From the NCBI RefSeq assembly GCF_001815865.1, contig NZ_KV822195.1, positions 430,996-494,995 on the forward strand: a DNA stretch of 64,000 nucleotides. Reading direction: 5' to 3'. This DNA comes from Abiotrophia sp. HMSC24B09 (GTDB taxonomy: Bacteria > Bacillota > Bacilli > Lactobacillales > Aerococcaceae). Below, one piece after another: positions 6,854 to 15,614 of this stretch. Position 1 is the stretch's first letter. Each line of letters opens with the position of its first letter. The notes beneath the pieces are model-generated. The model ran no database searches. It saw only the letters and a list, made by a program, of their open reading frames with translations, and was not told where the DNA came from. The translations under genes were made by a program, and so were the position numbers.

Positions 6854-8914
6854 GTGACTTATAAATATCTGGTGATTGTCGAATCACCAACAAAAGCAAA
6901 AACTATTGATAAATACTTGGGTAAGAACTATAAAGTAGTAGCCAGCAAAGGACACTTGCGTGATTTGCCTAAGAGCAAAATGGGTGTGGATATCGATAAC
7001 CATTTTGAACCTAGCTACATTAACATTCGCGGCCGTGGTGATACCATTAAAGAACTTCGTAAATACGCCAAAAAAGCTGAAAAAGTCTATTTGGCAGCCG
7101 ACCCGGACCGTGAAGGGGAAGCAATCGCTTGGCATCTGTCCTATATATTAGGTTTGGATCCAAACGACAAGAACCGCGTGGTCTTTAACGAAATTACCAA
7201 AGATTCTGTTAAAGAGGCCTTCAAGCATCCGCGTGCTATTGACCAAGAACTAGTTGATGCCCAACAGGCGCGTCGTATCTTAGACCGTGTAGTGGGTTAT
7301 TCCATTTCGCCTATACTATGGAAGAAAGTTAAAAAAGGCTTGTCTGCTGGTCGGGTGCAGTCCACGGCATTGAAACTGATTATTGACCGCGAACTAGAAA
7401 TCCGAAACTTCAAACCAGAAGAGTATTGGGATATTCCGACTACCTTCCTTAAGGGCAAAAGCAAGTTCCAGGCTGATTTTTATGCACTAGATGGCAAAAA
7501 GCGTGAGCTTAAGAGTCATGAGGATGTCCAAACGGTGATGGCTCGAATTGATCAAAAGGCCCCATTCAAGGTAGATGAGATTGAGGAGAAGGAGCGCCGT
7601 CGTAAATCGCAGGCGCCATTTACTACCTCAACCCTACAACAAGAAGCGTCTAATCGTCTGGGCTTCCGTACCAGCAAAACCATGATGGTCGCCCAACAGC
7701 TCTATGAAGGGATTAGCCTTGGCCGCAACACGGTTGGTTTGATTACCTATATGCGTACAGACTCTACCCGAATTGCGCCGAGTGCCCGTCAGGCAGCTCT
7801 CGATTATATTGATGAGACTTTTGGATCTGAATATCTTGGCCCCGGCAAGGTAGTCCGTAATGGTCAAAGCGCTCAAGATGCCCATGAAGCGATTCGTCCA
7901 TCTAATGTGACACTTACTCCAGAGTCCATCCAAGCCTCTTTAACTAAGGACCAATATCGACTCTATAATTTGATTTGGTCCCGTTTTGTGGCTAGTCAGA
8001 TGGCAGATGCGGTCTACGATACCATTCGTTGCGACTTAAGTCAGAATGGTGCAACCTTCCGTGCAAATGGCTCTAAGATTAAATTCCCTGGTTTCCTTAA
8101 GGTTTATCCATCTCAAGGGGCTAAGGATAACTTCCTGCCAGACTTAAAAGTTGGAGAGGCAGTGAAGGTGGCGGATATGAATCCAAGTCAGCACTTCACC
8201 CAACCACCTGCTCGTTACAACGAAGCTTCCTTGGTTAAGGTCTTAGAAGAAAAGGGGATTGGCCGTCCATCTACCTATTCACCTACCATTGAAACCCTGC
8301 GCAAGCGTTACTATGTCAAAATGGTGGCTAAGCGTTTTGAACCAACTGAACTAGGCGAGATTGTCAATAATCTGATGACTAGTTATTTCCCTAATATCGT
8401 GAATACCGAGTTTACGGCTGGTTTAGAAACGGAACTAGATGCCATTGAAGAAGGCAAGTTCCAGTGGGTTCAAGTCCTAGAGTCCTTCTATGAAGGCTTT
8501 AAAGGCAATTTAACCAAGGCCGAAGAAGAAGTAGCTAAGATTGATATCAAGGATGAGCCAGCTGGTTTCGCCTGTCCTGAGTGTGGCCATGATATGGTCA
8601 TTAAGATTGGCCGTTTTGGTAAGTTCTATGCCTGCAGCAATTTCCCAGATTGTCGACATACAGAAGCGATCGTCAAAACCATTGGCGTGACCTGTCCGCA
8701 GTGTCATCAGGGCCAAGTGGTCGAACGCCAATCCAAGAAGAATCGGCTCTTCTTTGGCTGTAATCGATATCCTGACTGTGACTTTGTCTCATGGGACAAA
8801 CCAGTTGGACGCGACTGCCCAGTCTGCCAACACTATCTAGTAGAAAAAACAAGTCGCAAGGGCAAACAAGTTGCTTGCAGTCACTGTGACTATCAAGAAG
8901 ATATTCAAAAATAA
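6854..8914 (+). CDS. topA: DNA topoisomerase I
   Basis: Type IA topoisomerase that relaxes negative supercoils. The 686-residue protein starts at a GTG (6854) about 13 bases after GAAAGGG; the ATG at 6841 leads to an immediate stop in another frame. The TOPRIM domain has Glu10 in [12 protein letters not shown] and DPDREGE at 83-89. The catalytic tyrosine is Tyr299 in [12 protein letters not shown]. Three Cys4-type zinc ribbons follow in the C-terminus (CPECGHD...CSNFPDC, CPQCHQG...CNRYPDC, CPVCQHY...CSHC). A terminator separates it from xerC. Confidence 0.97.
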   Translation: MTYKYLVIVESPTKAKTIDKYLGKNYKVVASKGHLRDLPKSKMGVDIDNHFEPSYINIRGRGDTIKELRKYAKKAEKVYLAADPDREGEAIAWHLSYILGLDPNDKNRVVFNEITKDSVKEAFKHPRAIDQELVDAQQARRILDRVVGYSISPILWKKVKKGLSAGRVQSTALKLIIDRELEIRNFKPEEYWDIPTTFLKGKSKFQADFYALDGKKRELKSHEDVQTVMARIDQKAPFKVDEIEEKERRRKSQAPFTTSTLQQEASNRLGFRTSKTMMVAQQLYEGISLGRNTVGLITYMRTDSTRIAPSARQAALDYIDETFGSEYLGPGKVVRNGQSAQDAHEAIRPSNVTLTPESIQASLTKDQYRLYNLIWSRFVASQMADAVYDTIRCDLSQNGATFRANGSKIKFPGFLKVYPSQGAKDNFLPDLKVGEAVKVADMNPSQHFTQPPARYNEASLVKVLEEKGIGRPSTYSPTIETLRKRYYVKMVAKRFEPTELGEIVNNLMTSYFPNIVNTEFTAGLETELDAIEEGKFQWVQVLESFYEGFKGNLTKAEEEVAKIDIKDEPAGFACPECGHDMVIKIGRFGKFYACSNFPDCRHTEAIVKTIGVTCPQCHQGQVVERQSKKNRLFFGCNRYPDCDFVSWDKPVGRDCPVCQHYLVEKTSRKGKQVACSHCDYQEDIQK

Positions 8915-8933
8915 GCAAGTTCCTTGCCAGCAT

Positions 8934-8966
8934 AAAAGAGATTAAACCGAGGTTTAATCTCTTTTT
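8934..8966 (+). terminator. Intrinsic terminator after topA
   Basis: AAAAGAGATTAAACC (8934-8948) and GGTTTAATCTCTTTT (8951-8965) form a perfect 15-bp stem ending in a T-run. Confidence 0.9.
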
Positions 8967-9029
8967 GTTTATCAATCCTTAACAAATGAGAGCAAATGAG
9001 GCGGAGCAGTCGCTTCAAAAGCAAAAAAG

Positions 9030-9038
9030 TGATACACT
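9030..9038 (+). promoter_or_regulatory. Possible extended -10 promoter of xerC
   Basis: TGATACACT is an extended -10 element with no convincing -35. Because a terminator precedes it, some promoter is needed here for xerC-hslV-hslU. The same TGATACACTAAA string precedes plsY on the other strand. Confidence 0.4.
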
Positions 9039-9072
9039 AAAAGACATAGAAAGAATGAAAGTAGGTGGTCTT

Positions 9073-9981
9073 ATGCAAGAAGCTATTGCGCGTTTTCTCC
9101 AATACATTAGTGTTGAAAGACGCTATTCCCAGAAGACCCTAGCTGCCTATCAACAAGACTTAGCGGCCTTTCAGTCTTTTATTGAGACTAGCGGTGGCGG
9201 CGATTTGAAGCAAATTGCCTATCAAGATGTTAGACTCTATCTGGCTTATCTCAATGAACAAGCCTACGCAAAAACGAGTATCCGCCGTAAATTATCCAGT
9301 CTACGATCATTTTTTTCTTACTGCCTAAGCCAGGGATGGATTGAGACTAATCCCATGGAATTGGTTCAGTATCAAGTGAAGAAAAAGACCTTGCCACAAT
9401 TCTTCTATGAAGAAGAACTGAGTCAACTCTTTGACGCCCTTTATAAGCGGGAAGATGATGCGGCTTGGCGTGACCGAATGCTCTTAGAAGTTCTCTATGC
9501 AACCGGTATGCGGGTCAGCGAACTAAGCGAATTGAGCCTAAATCGCCTTAACCTAGAGGTACAGCTTATTCGTGTGCTAGGTAAAGGAAACAAGGAGCGC
9601 ATCGTACCATTGGGAGATTCAGCGACCCAAGCCATTCGGGATTACTTAAGTCATTTAAGACCGAAAATTGATAGAAATAACAGCCCATACCTGCTACTGA
9701 CTGACAAGGGGGCGCCAATGAGTCCCCGACAGATTCGGACTCGACTCAAGAGCTTGGTTGAGGAGCAGGCCATGAATTTAAAAATCTATCCCCACAAATT
9801 GCGGCATTCTTTTGCTACGCATTTGCTCAATAAGGGGGCAGATCTGAGAACAGTTCAAGAACTCTTAGGCCACGCCAACCTCAGTTCAACCCAAATTTAT
9901 ACCCATGTAACTAAAGACCAATTGCGCAGCCAATACCTTAAAGCCCATCCTAGGGCTAAACAAGCTAAGCAAGACAAATAA
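9073..9981 (+). CDS. xerC: Tyrosine recombinase XerC
   Basis: Chromosome dimer resolution recombinase acting at dif. The chosen start, ATG 9073, follows AGGTGG (9063-9068); the longer in-frame ATG at 8986 lies upstream of the likely promoter. The 302-residue protein has an N-terminal SAM-like core-binding domain (about 1-90) and a catalytic domain with Arg147 (TGMRVSEL), Lys171, His241 and Arg244 (HKLRHSFATH), His267 (ELLGHANL) and nucleophile Tyr276 (TQIYTHV). ELLGHANLS and the position before hslV-hslU favour XerC over XerD. In Bacillus the order is topA-trmFO-xerC-hslV-hslU-codY; trmFO and codY are not present here. Confidence 0.92.
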   Translation: MQEAIARFLQYISVERRYSQKTLAAYQQDLAAFQSFIETSGGGDLKQIAYQDVRLYLAYLNEQAYAKTSIRRKLSSLRSFFSYCLSQGWIETNPMELVQYQVKKKTLPQFFYEEELSQLFDALYKREDDAAWRDRMLLEVLYATGMRVSELSELSLNRLNLEVQLIRVLGKGNKERIVPLGDSATQAIRDYLSHLRPKIDRNNSPYLLLTDKGAPMSPRQIRTRLKSLVEEQAMNLKIYPHKLRHSFATHLLNKGADLRTVQELLGHANLSSTQIYTHVTKDQLRSQYLKAHPRAKQAKQDK

Positions 9982-10005
9982 TCAAGCTAAAAGGAAGTGA
10001 CCATC

Positions 10006-10530
10006 ATGACAACAATTTGTGCTGTAAAAAAAAATAATCAACTGGCCATGGCTGGTGATGGCCAAATTACCATGGGCCAACAAGTCATTATGAAAGGCTC
10101 TGCCCGTAAGATTCGCCGTATTTATCATAACCAAGTCCTGGTTGGTTTTGCGGGTGGGGTAGCGGATGCTATTACTCTATCAGAAATGTTCGAGGCCAAG
10201 CTCAGTGAGCACCAAGGACAGTTAACCCGGGCAGCCGTCGAACTAGCCAAGTCTTGGCGTTCTGACCGGACTTTACAGAAGCTAGAAGCCCTACTGATTG
10301 TCATGGATAAGAACAATCTCCTCATGGTCAGTGGGACGGGGGAAGTCATTGAGCCAGATGATGGCATTTTGACCATTGGCTCTGGGGGTAACTATGCCTT
10401 AGCAGCAGCCCGTGCTCTCAAGCGTAACGCGCCTGAATTGAGTGCCGTAGACATTGCCAAGCAAGCCTTACAAATTGCTAGTGAGATTGATGTCTTCACC
10501 AATGACCAAATTCGTGTGGAAGAAGCCTAA
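10006..10530 (+). CDS. hslV: ATP-dependent protease subunit HslV (ClpQ)
   Basis: Proteasome-like threonine peptidase that forms a dodecamer and is driven by HslU. The start is ATG 10006 giving [10 protein letters not shown]: the catalytic Thr must become the N-terminus after removal of Met, which excludes the GTG at 9997, and AAGGAAGTGA at 9991-10000 is well placed. The 174 residues include [25 protein letters not shown] and [14 protein letters not shown], all typical. Bacillus ClpQ begins with Ser; Thr here is the more common form. The hslU gene follows 41 bases downstream. Confidence 0.95.
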   Translation: MTTICAVKKNNQLAMAGDGQITMGQQVIMKGSARKIRRIYHNQVLVGFAGGVADAITLSEMFEAKLSEHQGQLTRAAVELAKSWRSDRTLQKLEALLIVMDKNNLLMVSGTGEVIEPDDGILTIGSGGNYALAAARALKRNAPELSAVDIAKQALQIASEIDVFTNDQIRVEEA

Positions 10531-10571
10531 GAGGGCTGACTTGCCACTATAATAGAAGGGATGAATTGATT

Positions 10572-11960
10572 ATGAGTCAATTAACACCACGTTATGTTGT
10601 CAATGAATTAAATAAGTACATTATCGGCCAAGATGAAGCTAAACGCGCCATTGCCATTGCCTTGCGCAATCGTCTGCGCCGTCTCAAGTTAGATCCTGCT
10701 ATGCAGGCTGAAGTCAAACCAAAGAACATCTTAATGATTGGACCAACTGGGGTCGGTAAGACTGAGATTGCGCGACGCTTGGCTGAAATCGCCAATGCGC
10801 CTTTTGTCAAAGTAGAAGCGACCAAGTATACCGAAATCGGTTATGTTGGTCGTGACGTAGAGGCCATGGTACGTGACTTGGTGGAAGCCAGCATTCGCAT
10901 GGTCAAGAAGATTAAACATCAAGAAGTGAGAGAAGAGGCCTATGAGCGTGCCTTGACCCGCCTAGCTAAGGCCCTCAAACCGGGTATTAAGCAAGAGAAG
11001 AAGCAACAAGCCCAGCCTAATGATTTTATGGCCATGTTGCAACAAATGACTCAAAGCCAGGAGGAACCTCAGGAAGTGGTGACAGATGACATTAAGGTAA
11101 GTCGCCGCCAAATCAAGGAACAATTGCGCCAAGGCTTACTTAATGATAAGGAAGTCACCATTGAGTTAGAAGAGAAGAAACTGCAACTCAATAACTTAAA
11201 CCCTATGATGGAACAAATGATGGATGTCCAATCCGAATTCCAAAACTTACGACCTAAGAAAAAAATCAAACGCAGTGTGACCGTCAAGGAAGCGCTGGAA
11301 TTGCTGACAGAAGAAGAGTCAGATCATCTGGTTAATCAGGATGATATTAACCAACAGGCCTTAGAACTGGCTCAAAACAGCGGGATTATTTTTATCGACG
11401 AAATCGATAAGATTGCAACTTCATCCAATCATGGTGGAGAAGTCAGTCGCCAAGGGGTCCAACGTGACATTCTTCCGATTGTCGAAGGAAGTGACGTCCA
11501 GACTAAGTATGGTATCATTTCAACTGATCATATTCTCTTTATTGGGTCAGGTGCCTTCCATGTAGCCAAGCCTTCGGATTTAATCCCAGAGCTGCAGGGG
11601 CGCTTTCCAATTCGTGTTCAGTTGACTGACCTTAAGGTAGATGATTTCCGCCGAATCTTACAAGAGCCTGCACATGCTATTTTGCATCAATACCAGGCCA
11701 TGCTGGCTACAGAAGGGGTACAGGTCATTTTCACGGACTCTGCTATCGATAAAATGGCGGAGTATGCGGTGCTATTGAATGAGTCAACCGATAATATTGG
11801 GGCTCGTCGTCTCCATACTATCGTCGAGACAGTCCTAGAAGAATTACTCTATGAAGCCGCGGATATGAATATGGGCCGTATTGAGATTAATGGGGCTTAT
11901 GTAAGTCAACGATTAGATAAAATAGTAGAAAGTCCTGATTTGAGCCACTATATCTTATAG
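10572..11960 (+). CDS. hslU: ATP-dependent protease ATPase subunit HslU (ClpY)
   Basis: AAA+ unfoldase that feeds HslV. ATG 10572 (MSQLTPRYVVNEL) is preceded by AGAAGGGA at 10554-10561. The 462 residues contain Walker A GPTGVGKTE near 56-64, a long intermediate (I) domain with many Lys/Gln/Glu residues, Walker B IIFIDEIDKIA, and a C-terminal domain that ends in DLSHYIL, where the final residues normally insert into HslV. It forms an operon with xerC and hslV and probably continues into the galM-like gene 35 bases downstream; codY is absent after it. Confidence 0.96.
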   Translation: MSQLTPRYVVNELNKYIIGQDEAKRAIAIALRNRLRRLKLDPAMQAEVKPKNILMIGPTGVGKTEIARRLAEIANAPFVKVEATKYTEIGYVGRDVEAMVRDLVEASIRMVKKIKHQEVREEAYERALTRLAKALKPGIKQEKKQQAQPNDFMAMLQQMTQSQEEPQEVVTDDIKVSRRQIKEQLRQGLLNDKEVTIELEEKKLQLNNLNPMMEQMMDVQSEFQNLRPKKKIKRSVTVKEALELLTEEESDHLVNQDDINQQALELAQNSGIIFIDEIDKIATSSNHGGEVSRQGVQRDILPIVEGSDVQTKYGIISTDHILFIGSGAFHVAKPSDLIPELQGRFPIRVQLTDLKVDDFRRILQEPAHAILHQYQAMLATEGVQVIFTDSAIDKMAEYAVLLNESTDNIGARRLHTIVETVLEELLYEAADMNMGRIEINGAYVSQRLDKIVESPDLSHYIL

Positions 11961-11995
11961 GCAACTCATAGAGGAAGATTTGAGGAGGTAAATCC

Positions 11996-12877
11996 ATGAT
12001 ACGACTTGAGAATGAACAAGTAATTGTAAAAATTAAGGAGATGGGGGCTGAACTGACCTCTGTCTTGAATCGCGCGTCAGGTTATGAATTCATCTGGCAA
12101 GGGGATCCCAACTACTGGGGACGTCAGGCGCCCATTCTCTTTCCGATTGTGGGTAGCTTAAAGGAAGGATGCGTCTCTTATCAGGGGCAGGATTACCGCC
12201 TACCACGTCATGGTTTTGCCAGAGACAGTTATTTCCGGGTCATTGCTCAGTCACAACAAGCGGTCACCTTTGAACTGACATCAAATGATGAGACCAAAGC
12301 ACTGTATCCTTTTGACTTTGTGTTGCAAGTCTCCTATATTTTGTCTGGCCCACGCTTGACTGTTTCTTATACGGTCCATAATCCTAATGCTAGCCAGGTA
12401 TTATACTATAACATTGGGGGCCATCCAGCTTTTAATGTCTGCCAAAATGATAAGGACGAGTTTGATGGGGTATACCTTAGCTTCCAACCACAAGAGATGT
12501 TACGCCATATTCCGCTAGACCTAGCTAGTGGCTTAATTGAGCTTAATAAGGCGCGCTATCAAGAGCTGAGTCGAATGGAGCTTAGCCACAAGACATTTAA
12601 AAAGGATGCGCTAATCTATCAAATCAAGCCAGAGACTGAGCTGCTTCTAGAAGATGCCCAGGCAAGCATCGGACTCAGCCATCATGGCATGAGCTTTGTG
12701 GGGATTTGGTCACCGTATCCTGCTAAAGCGCCATTTGTCTGCCTAGAACCATGGGCGGGCATTGCGGATAGCAGTGAGGCAAGTGGCCAGTGGCCAGAAA
12801 AATACCAGGTCATTGAAGTGGGTCCTTCCAATGTTTCCACCCATGACTACACCCTGACTTTTACTAAAAAAAACTAA
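11996..12877 (+). CDS. Aldose 1-epimerase family protein (LacX-like)
   Basis: Predicted sugar mutarotase of 293 residues in the galactose mutarotase-like beta-sandwich fold. Recognisable elements are PRHGFARD (His/Arg region), YYNIGGHPAFN with the second conserved His, and CLEPWAGIAD with the acidic residue used as base. The match is to the LacX/YeaD-like branch rather than to classical GalM. A GAGGAGGT site precedes the ATG. No sugar catabolic operon is adjacent, so the substrate cannot be assigned. Confidence 0.8.
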   Translation: MIRLENEQVIVKIKEMGAELTSVLNRASGYEFIWQGDPNYWGRQAPILFPIVGSLKEGCVSYQGQDYRLPRHGFARDSYFRVIAQSQQAVTFELTSNDETKALYPFDFVLQVSYILSGPRLTVSYTVHNPNASQVLYYNIGGHPAFNVCQNDKDEFDGVYLSFQPQEMLRHIPLDLASGLIELNKARYQELSRMELSHKTFKKDALIYQIKPETELLLEDAQASIGLSHHGMSFVGIWSPYPAKAPFVCLEPWAGIADSSEASGQWPEKYQVIEVGPSNVSTHDYTLTFTKKN

Positions 12878-12918
12878 GACAAGAAATTTAGGAATTAGCA
12901 GAAAGCGAGGCTAGACAT

Positions 12919-14739
12919 ATGCATTCCCTTCAAGTGGCGCCCCAAACCAAATTAGGGGTTCTAGAAGCCTATTATGGGTATGACAGCTTTCGCCCAGGCC
13001 AAGAGGCCATTATTGATGCCATTCTATCCGGACGGGACGCTATGGCCATCATGCCAACTTCGGCTGGTAAGTCTCTTTGCTTTCAAGTGCCAGCCTTGTT
13101 ATTGCCAGGGGTAACCTTAGTGATTTCGCCACTTATTTCGCTAATGCAAGACCAGGTTTCTAGCTTGGAAGCCATGGGCATACCTGCAGTTTTGATTAAT
13201 AGTGGCCAAAGCTTGGAAGAAAACCGTCAAGCAGTGACGGCCTTAAGAAGTGGGCGAGTCAAATTAGCCTATATTGCGCCAGAGCGCCTGTCAAATGACT
13301 ATTTTTTGAACTTGGTCAGCCAATTAGAGGTTAGTTTAGTGGCAGTGGATGAAGCTCATTGTATTTCCCAATGGGGTAATGACTTTCGGCCTTCTTATCA
13401 AGCCATTCCTCATTTGCTGGACTATCTAGCCAAACGACCGGTTATGGCGGCTTTTACGGCGACAGCCACCCACCAGGTTCGGCAAGATATTGTCCATTAT
13501 TTAGGGCTACAAAAGCCCTTTGAAATGGTGACAGGCTTTGATCGACCTAATCTTTTCTTTGCCTTGGAAGAACCAAGCGATAAGATAAGAAGGCTAAAGG
13601 AACTTTTGGCCAGTGGCGAGCCTAGCATTGTCTATTGTGCCACACGCAAAGACGTGGAGTCTGTAGCTAGTAAACTAAATCAGTCCGGTATTAAAGCCAG
13701 ACCCTACCATGCTGGAATGGACATGTTAGATCGACACGCTGCTCAACGCGCCTTTCAATTTGATGAGATTCAGGTGGTGGTGGCAACTAATGCCTTTGGT
13801 ATGGGGATTGATAAATCCAATGTGCGTCAGGTCATTCATTATGCTATGCCTAAGGATTTGGAATCCTATTATCAGGAAGCAGGCCGTGCTGGTCGTGATG
13901 GCGAAGACTCTCGTTGTACCTTGTTCTATTCAGACCGCGACATTATGACCAATGTCTACCTGATTGAACAAGGTGGCGATCCAATCGGACGCCAGAAACT
14001 CAATGAAATGATTGACTATTGCCGAACTACTCAGTGTTTGCGGGGCTTTATGTTACGTTACTTTGGTGAATCGCCACATGAAAGGAACTGTCAGTCCTGT
14101 ACCAATTGCACGACGACAGTGGAACAGGTTGATATTACGGTGCCTGCACAAAAGATTCTAGCCTGTGTCTATCGTATGGGCCAACGCTATGGTTTGACTA
14201 AGGTGGCCGAGGTCCTTAAGGGCAGTCAGAAGGCAGACATCAAAGGAACATATCTGGCTGATCTGCCCACTTATGGTCTCATGAAAGACATACCAGAAGC
14301 TCAAATCAAGCGTTATATTAGTGCCTTGGTGGTAGAAGGTTATCTTAAGATGGTAGGCCAAGACTATCCCATTCTCAACCTAACTTCTAAGGCTAAGCCG
14401 GTGCTAAAGGGGCAGGAACAAGTAAGTATTAAGCATACTTTGGCAATGAGTATTGCTAAGATGAGTCAAGTCAAGGCTCGTGGTAATGAGAGCCAAGATG
14501 CCTATGATCAAGTGCTTTTTGAGCGTTTACGGCAAGTTCGTTATGATTTAGCTCAAAAGCATCAGGTACCACCTTTTATTATTTTTTCCGATGCTACCTT
14601 GCGCGCCTTGTGTCGTCATTTCCCGACGACGGAGACAGCCTTCCTGACTATCTCTGGTGTGGGGCAGAAGAAATTATCACAGTATGGCTATGACTTTATG
14701 CAAGCCATTGAGGCCTATCTGGCTGAAAAAGATAAGTAG
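12919..14739 (+). CDS. recQ: ATP-dependent DNA helicase RecQ
   Basis: 3'-5' helicase of DNA repair and recombination. The 606-residue protein has motif 0 YYGYDSFRPGQ, Walker A PTSAGKS, DEAH box VDEAHCISQWG, helicase C motifs including GRAGRDG, a zinc-binding RecQ-Ct region with CRTTQCLRGFMLRYFGE and CQSCTNC, and a C-terminal HRDC domain starting near 520 (VLFERLRQVR). The full domain set is present. It is convergent with plsY; a shared hairpin lies between them. Confidence 0.93.
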   Translation: MHSLQVAPQTKLGVLEAYYGYDSFRPGQEAIIDAILSGRDAMAIMPTSAGKSLCFQVPALLLPGVTLVISPLISLMQDQVSSLEAMGIPAVLINSGQSLEENRQAVTALRSGRVKLAYIAPERLSNDYFLNLVSQLEVSLVAVDEAHCISQWGNDFRPSYQAIPHLLDYLAKRPVMAAFTATATHQVRQDIVHYLGLQKPFEMVTGFDRPNLFFALEEPSDKIRRLKELLASGEPSIVYCATRKDVESVASKLNQSGIKARPYHAGMDMLDRHAAQRAFQFDEIQVVVATNAFGMGIDKSNVRQVIHYAMPKDLESYYQEAGRAGRDGEDSRCTLFYSDRDIMTNVYLIEQGGDPIGRQKLNEMIDYCRTTQCLRGFMLRYFGESPHERNCQSCTNCTTTVEQVDITVPAQKILACVYRMGQRYGLTKVAEVLKGSQKADIKGTYLADLPTYGLMKDIPEAQIKRYISALVVEGYLKMVGQDYPILNLTSKAKPVLKGQEQVSIKHTLAMSIAKMSQVKARGNESQDAYDQVLFERLRQVRYDLAQKHQVPPFIIFSDATLRALCRHFPTTETAFLTISGVGQKKLSQYGYDFMQAIEAYLAEKDK

Positions 14740-14741
14740 AA

Positions 14742-14777
14742 AAACACGCTTAACTCTCAGGGGAGCTAAGCGTGTTT
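14742..14777 (+). terminator. Terminator between recQ and plsY
   Basis: AAACACGCTTA (14742-14752) pairs with TAAGCGTGTTT (14767-14777); T-rich sequence on the right, A-rich sequence on the left. It probably works for both convergent genes. Confidence 0.8.
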
Positions 14778-14781
14778 GCTT

Positions 14782-15426
14782 TTATTTTGCTTGTGATGAA
14801 TCCTTGGATCCATGCTGATTGAGCCAGAGACCGAGCCCAAAGCTGATAGTCTTTTCTTCATGGCGTAGTAGGCGCTCAATGTTCTGCCGGTGACGATATA
14901 TCATGAAGAGGGCGATAAGGATAAAGGTCACGCCGTAGATTTTATTAGGCTGAGTCAAGAAGAGGTAGCAGGCGGTCAAGCTATAAGAGACCATGGCCGA
15001 GAAGCTAACAGTACTGGTTAGATAGAGTAGGGTAAAGAAGCTAATCACCATGACCAAGGCAATCCAGAAATGGAAGCCTAGCAAGACACCGATAGAAGTA
15101 GCAACAATCTTGCCGCCCTTGAAGTTGGCCCAGATGGGATAGGCATGGCCAATTAAGGCTGCAAGTGCGACAGCTGAGATCACCCAGGCATTATCTGTGA
15201 AGAGCCATTTGGCCAAGTGAACTGGAATCCAGCCTTTTAAGACATCAATCATGGCAACTAAGACGGCTGACTGAAAGCCGTAGGTACGTCCAATGTTAGT
15301 CGCGCCACTGTTACCAGAGCCTGTTTGGCGCACGTCTTGACGATAGCGTAGACGTGAATACCAAACCCCAGTAGGGATGGAGCCTAGTAAGTAGGTGGCA
15401 ATAATCAATAGGATTTTGAGATGCAT
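14782..15426 (-). CDS. plsY: Glycerol-3-phosphate acyltransferase PlsY
   Basis: Membrane enzyme that transfers the acyl group of acyl-phosphate to glycerol-3-phosphate, the first step of phospholipid synthesis. The 214-residue protein has about five membrane segments and the conserved loops YLLGSIPTGVWYSR, SGNSGATNIGRTYG and ANFKGGKIVATSIG. AGGAGGCTCT precedes the start on the minus strand. It is divergent from parE, an arrangement shared with streptococci and other Lactobacillales. Confidence 0.95.
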   Translation of the reverse strand: MHLKILLIIATYLLGSIPTGVWYSRLRYRQDVRQTGSGNSGATNIGRTYGFQSAVLVAMIDVLKGWIPVHLAKWLFTDNAWVISAVALAALIGHAYPIWANFKGGKIVATSIGVLLGFHFWIALVMVISFFTLLYLTSTVSFSAMVSYSLTACYLFLTQPNKIYGVTFILIALFMIYRHRQNIERLLRHEEKTISFGLGLWLNQHGSKDSSQAK

Positions 15427-15452
15427 AGAGAGCCTCCTTTAAATTCCCCTTT

Positions 15453-15461
15453 AGTGTATCA
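15453..15461 (-). promoter_or_regulatory. Possible extended -10 of plsY
   Basis: TGATACACT on the minus strand, about 27 bases before the plsY start codon. No good -35 is visible. Confidence 0.35.
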
Positions 15462-15492
15462 CGAATTCCTACTAAAAAAAAGGCCAGGGGAC

Positions 15493-15546
15493 ATCTTTCA
15501 GTTGCTATTTAGCGGATGATGCGCTAGAATGGGCCAGATGAAAGAT
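15493..15546. repeat. Nested inverted repeat between plsY and parE
   Basis: ATCTTTCA (15493-15500) and TGAAAGAT (15539-15546) are perfect inverted repeats 38 bases apart. Between them TAGCG (15510-15514) pairs with CGCTA (15522-15526). The structure lies just upstream of the parE promoter; its role is unknown. Confidence 0.45.
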
Positions 15547-15550
15547 TTAA

Positions 15551-15580
15551 TTGAAATCTAGACCTAGTATTTGGTATGAT
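15551..15580 (+). promoter_or_regulatory. Promoter of parE-parC
   Basis: TTGAAA (15551-15556), 18 bases, TATGAT (15575-15580). Transcription would start near 15587, which rules out the ATG at 15576 as the parE start. Confidence 0.6.
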
Positions 15581-15614
15581 AGAACAGTTGAAACAAAAAG
15601 TTGAGGTGACAATA

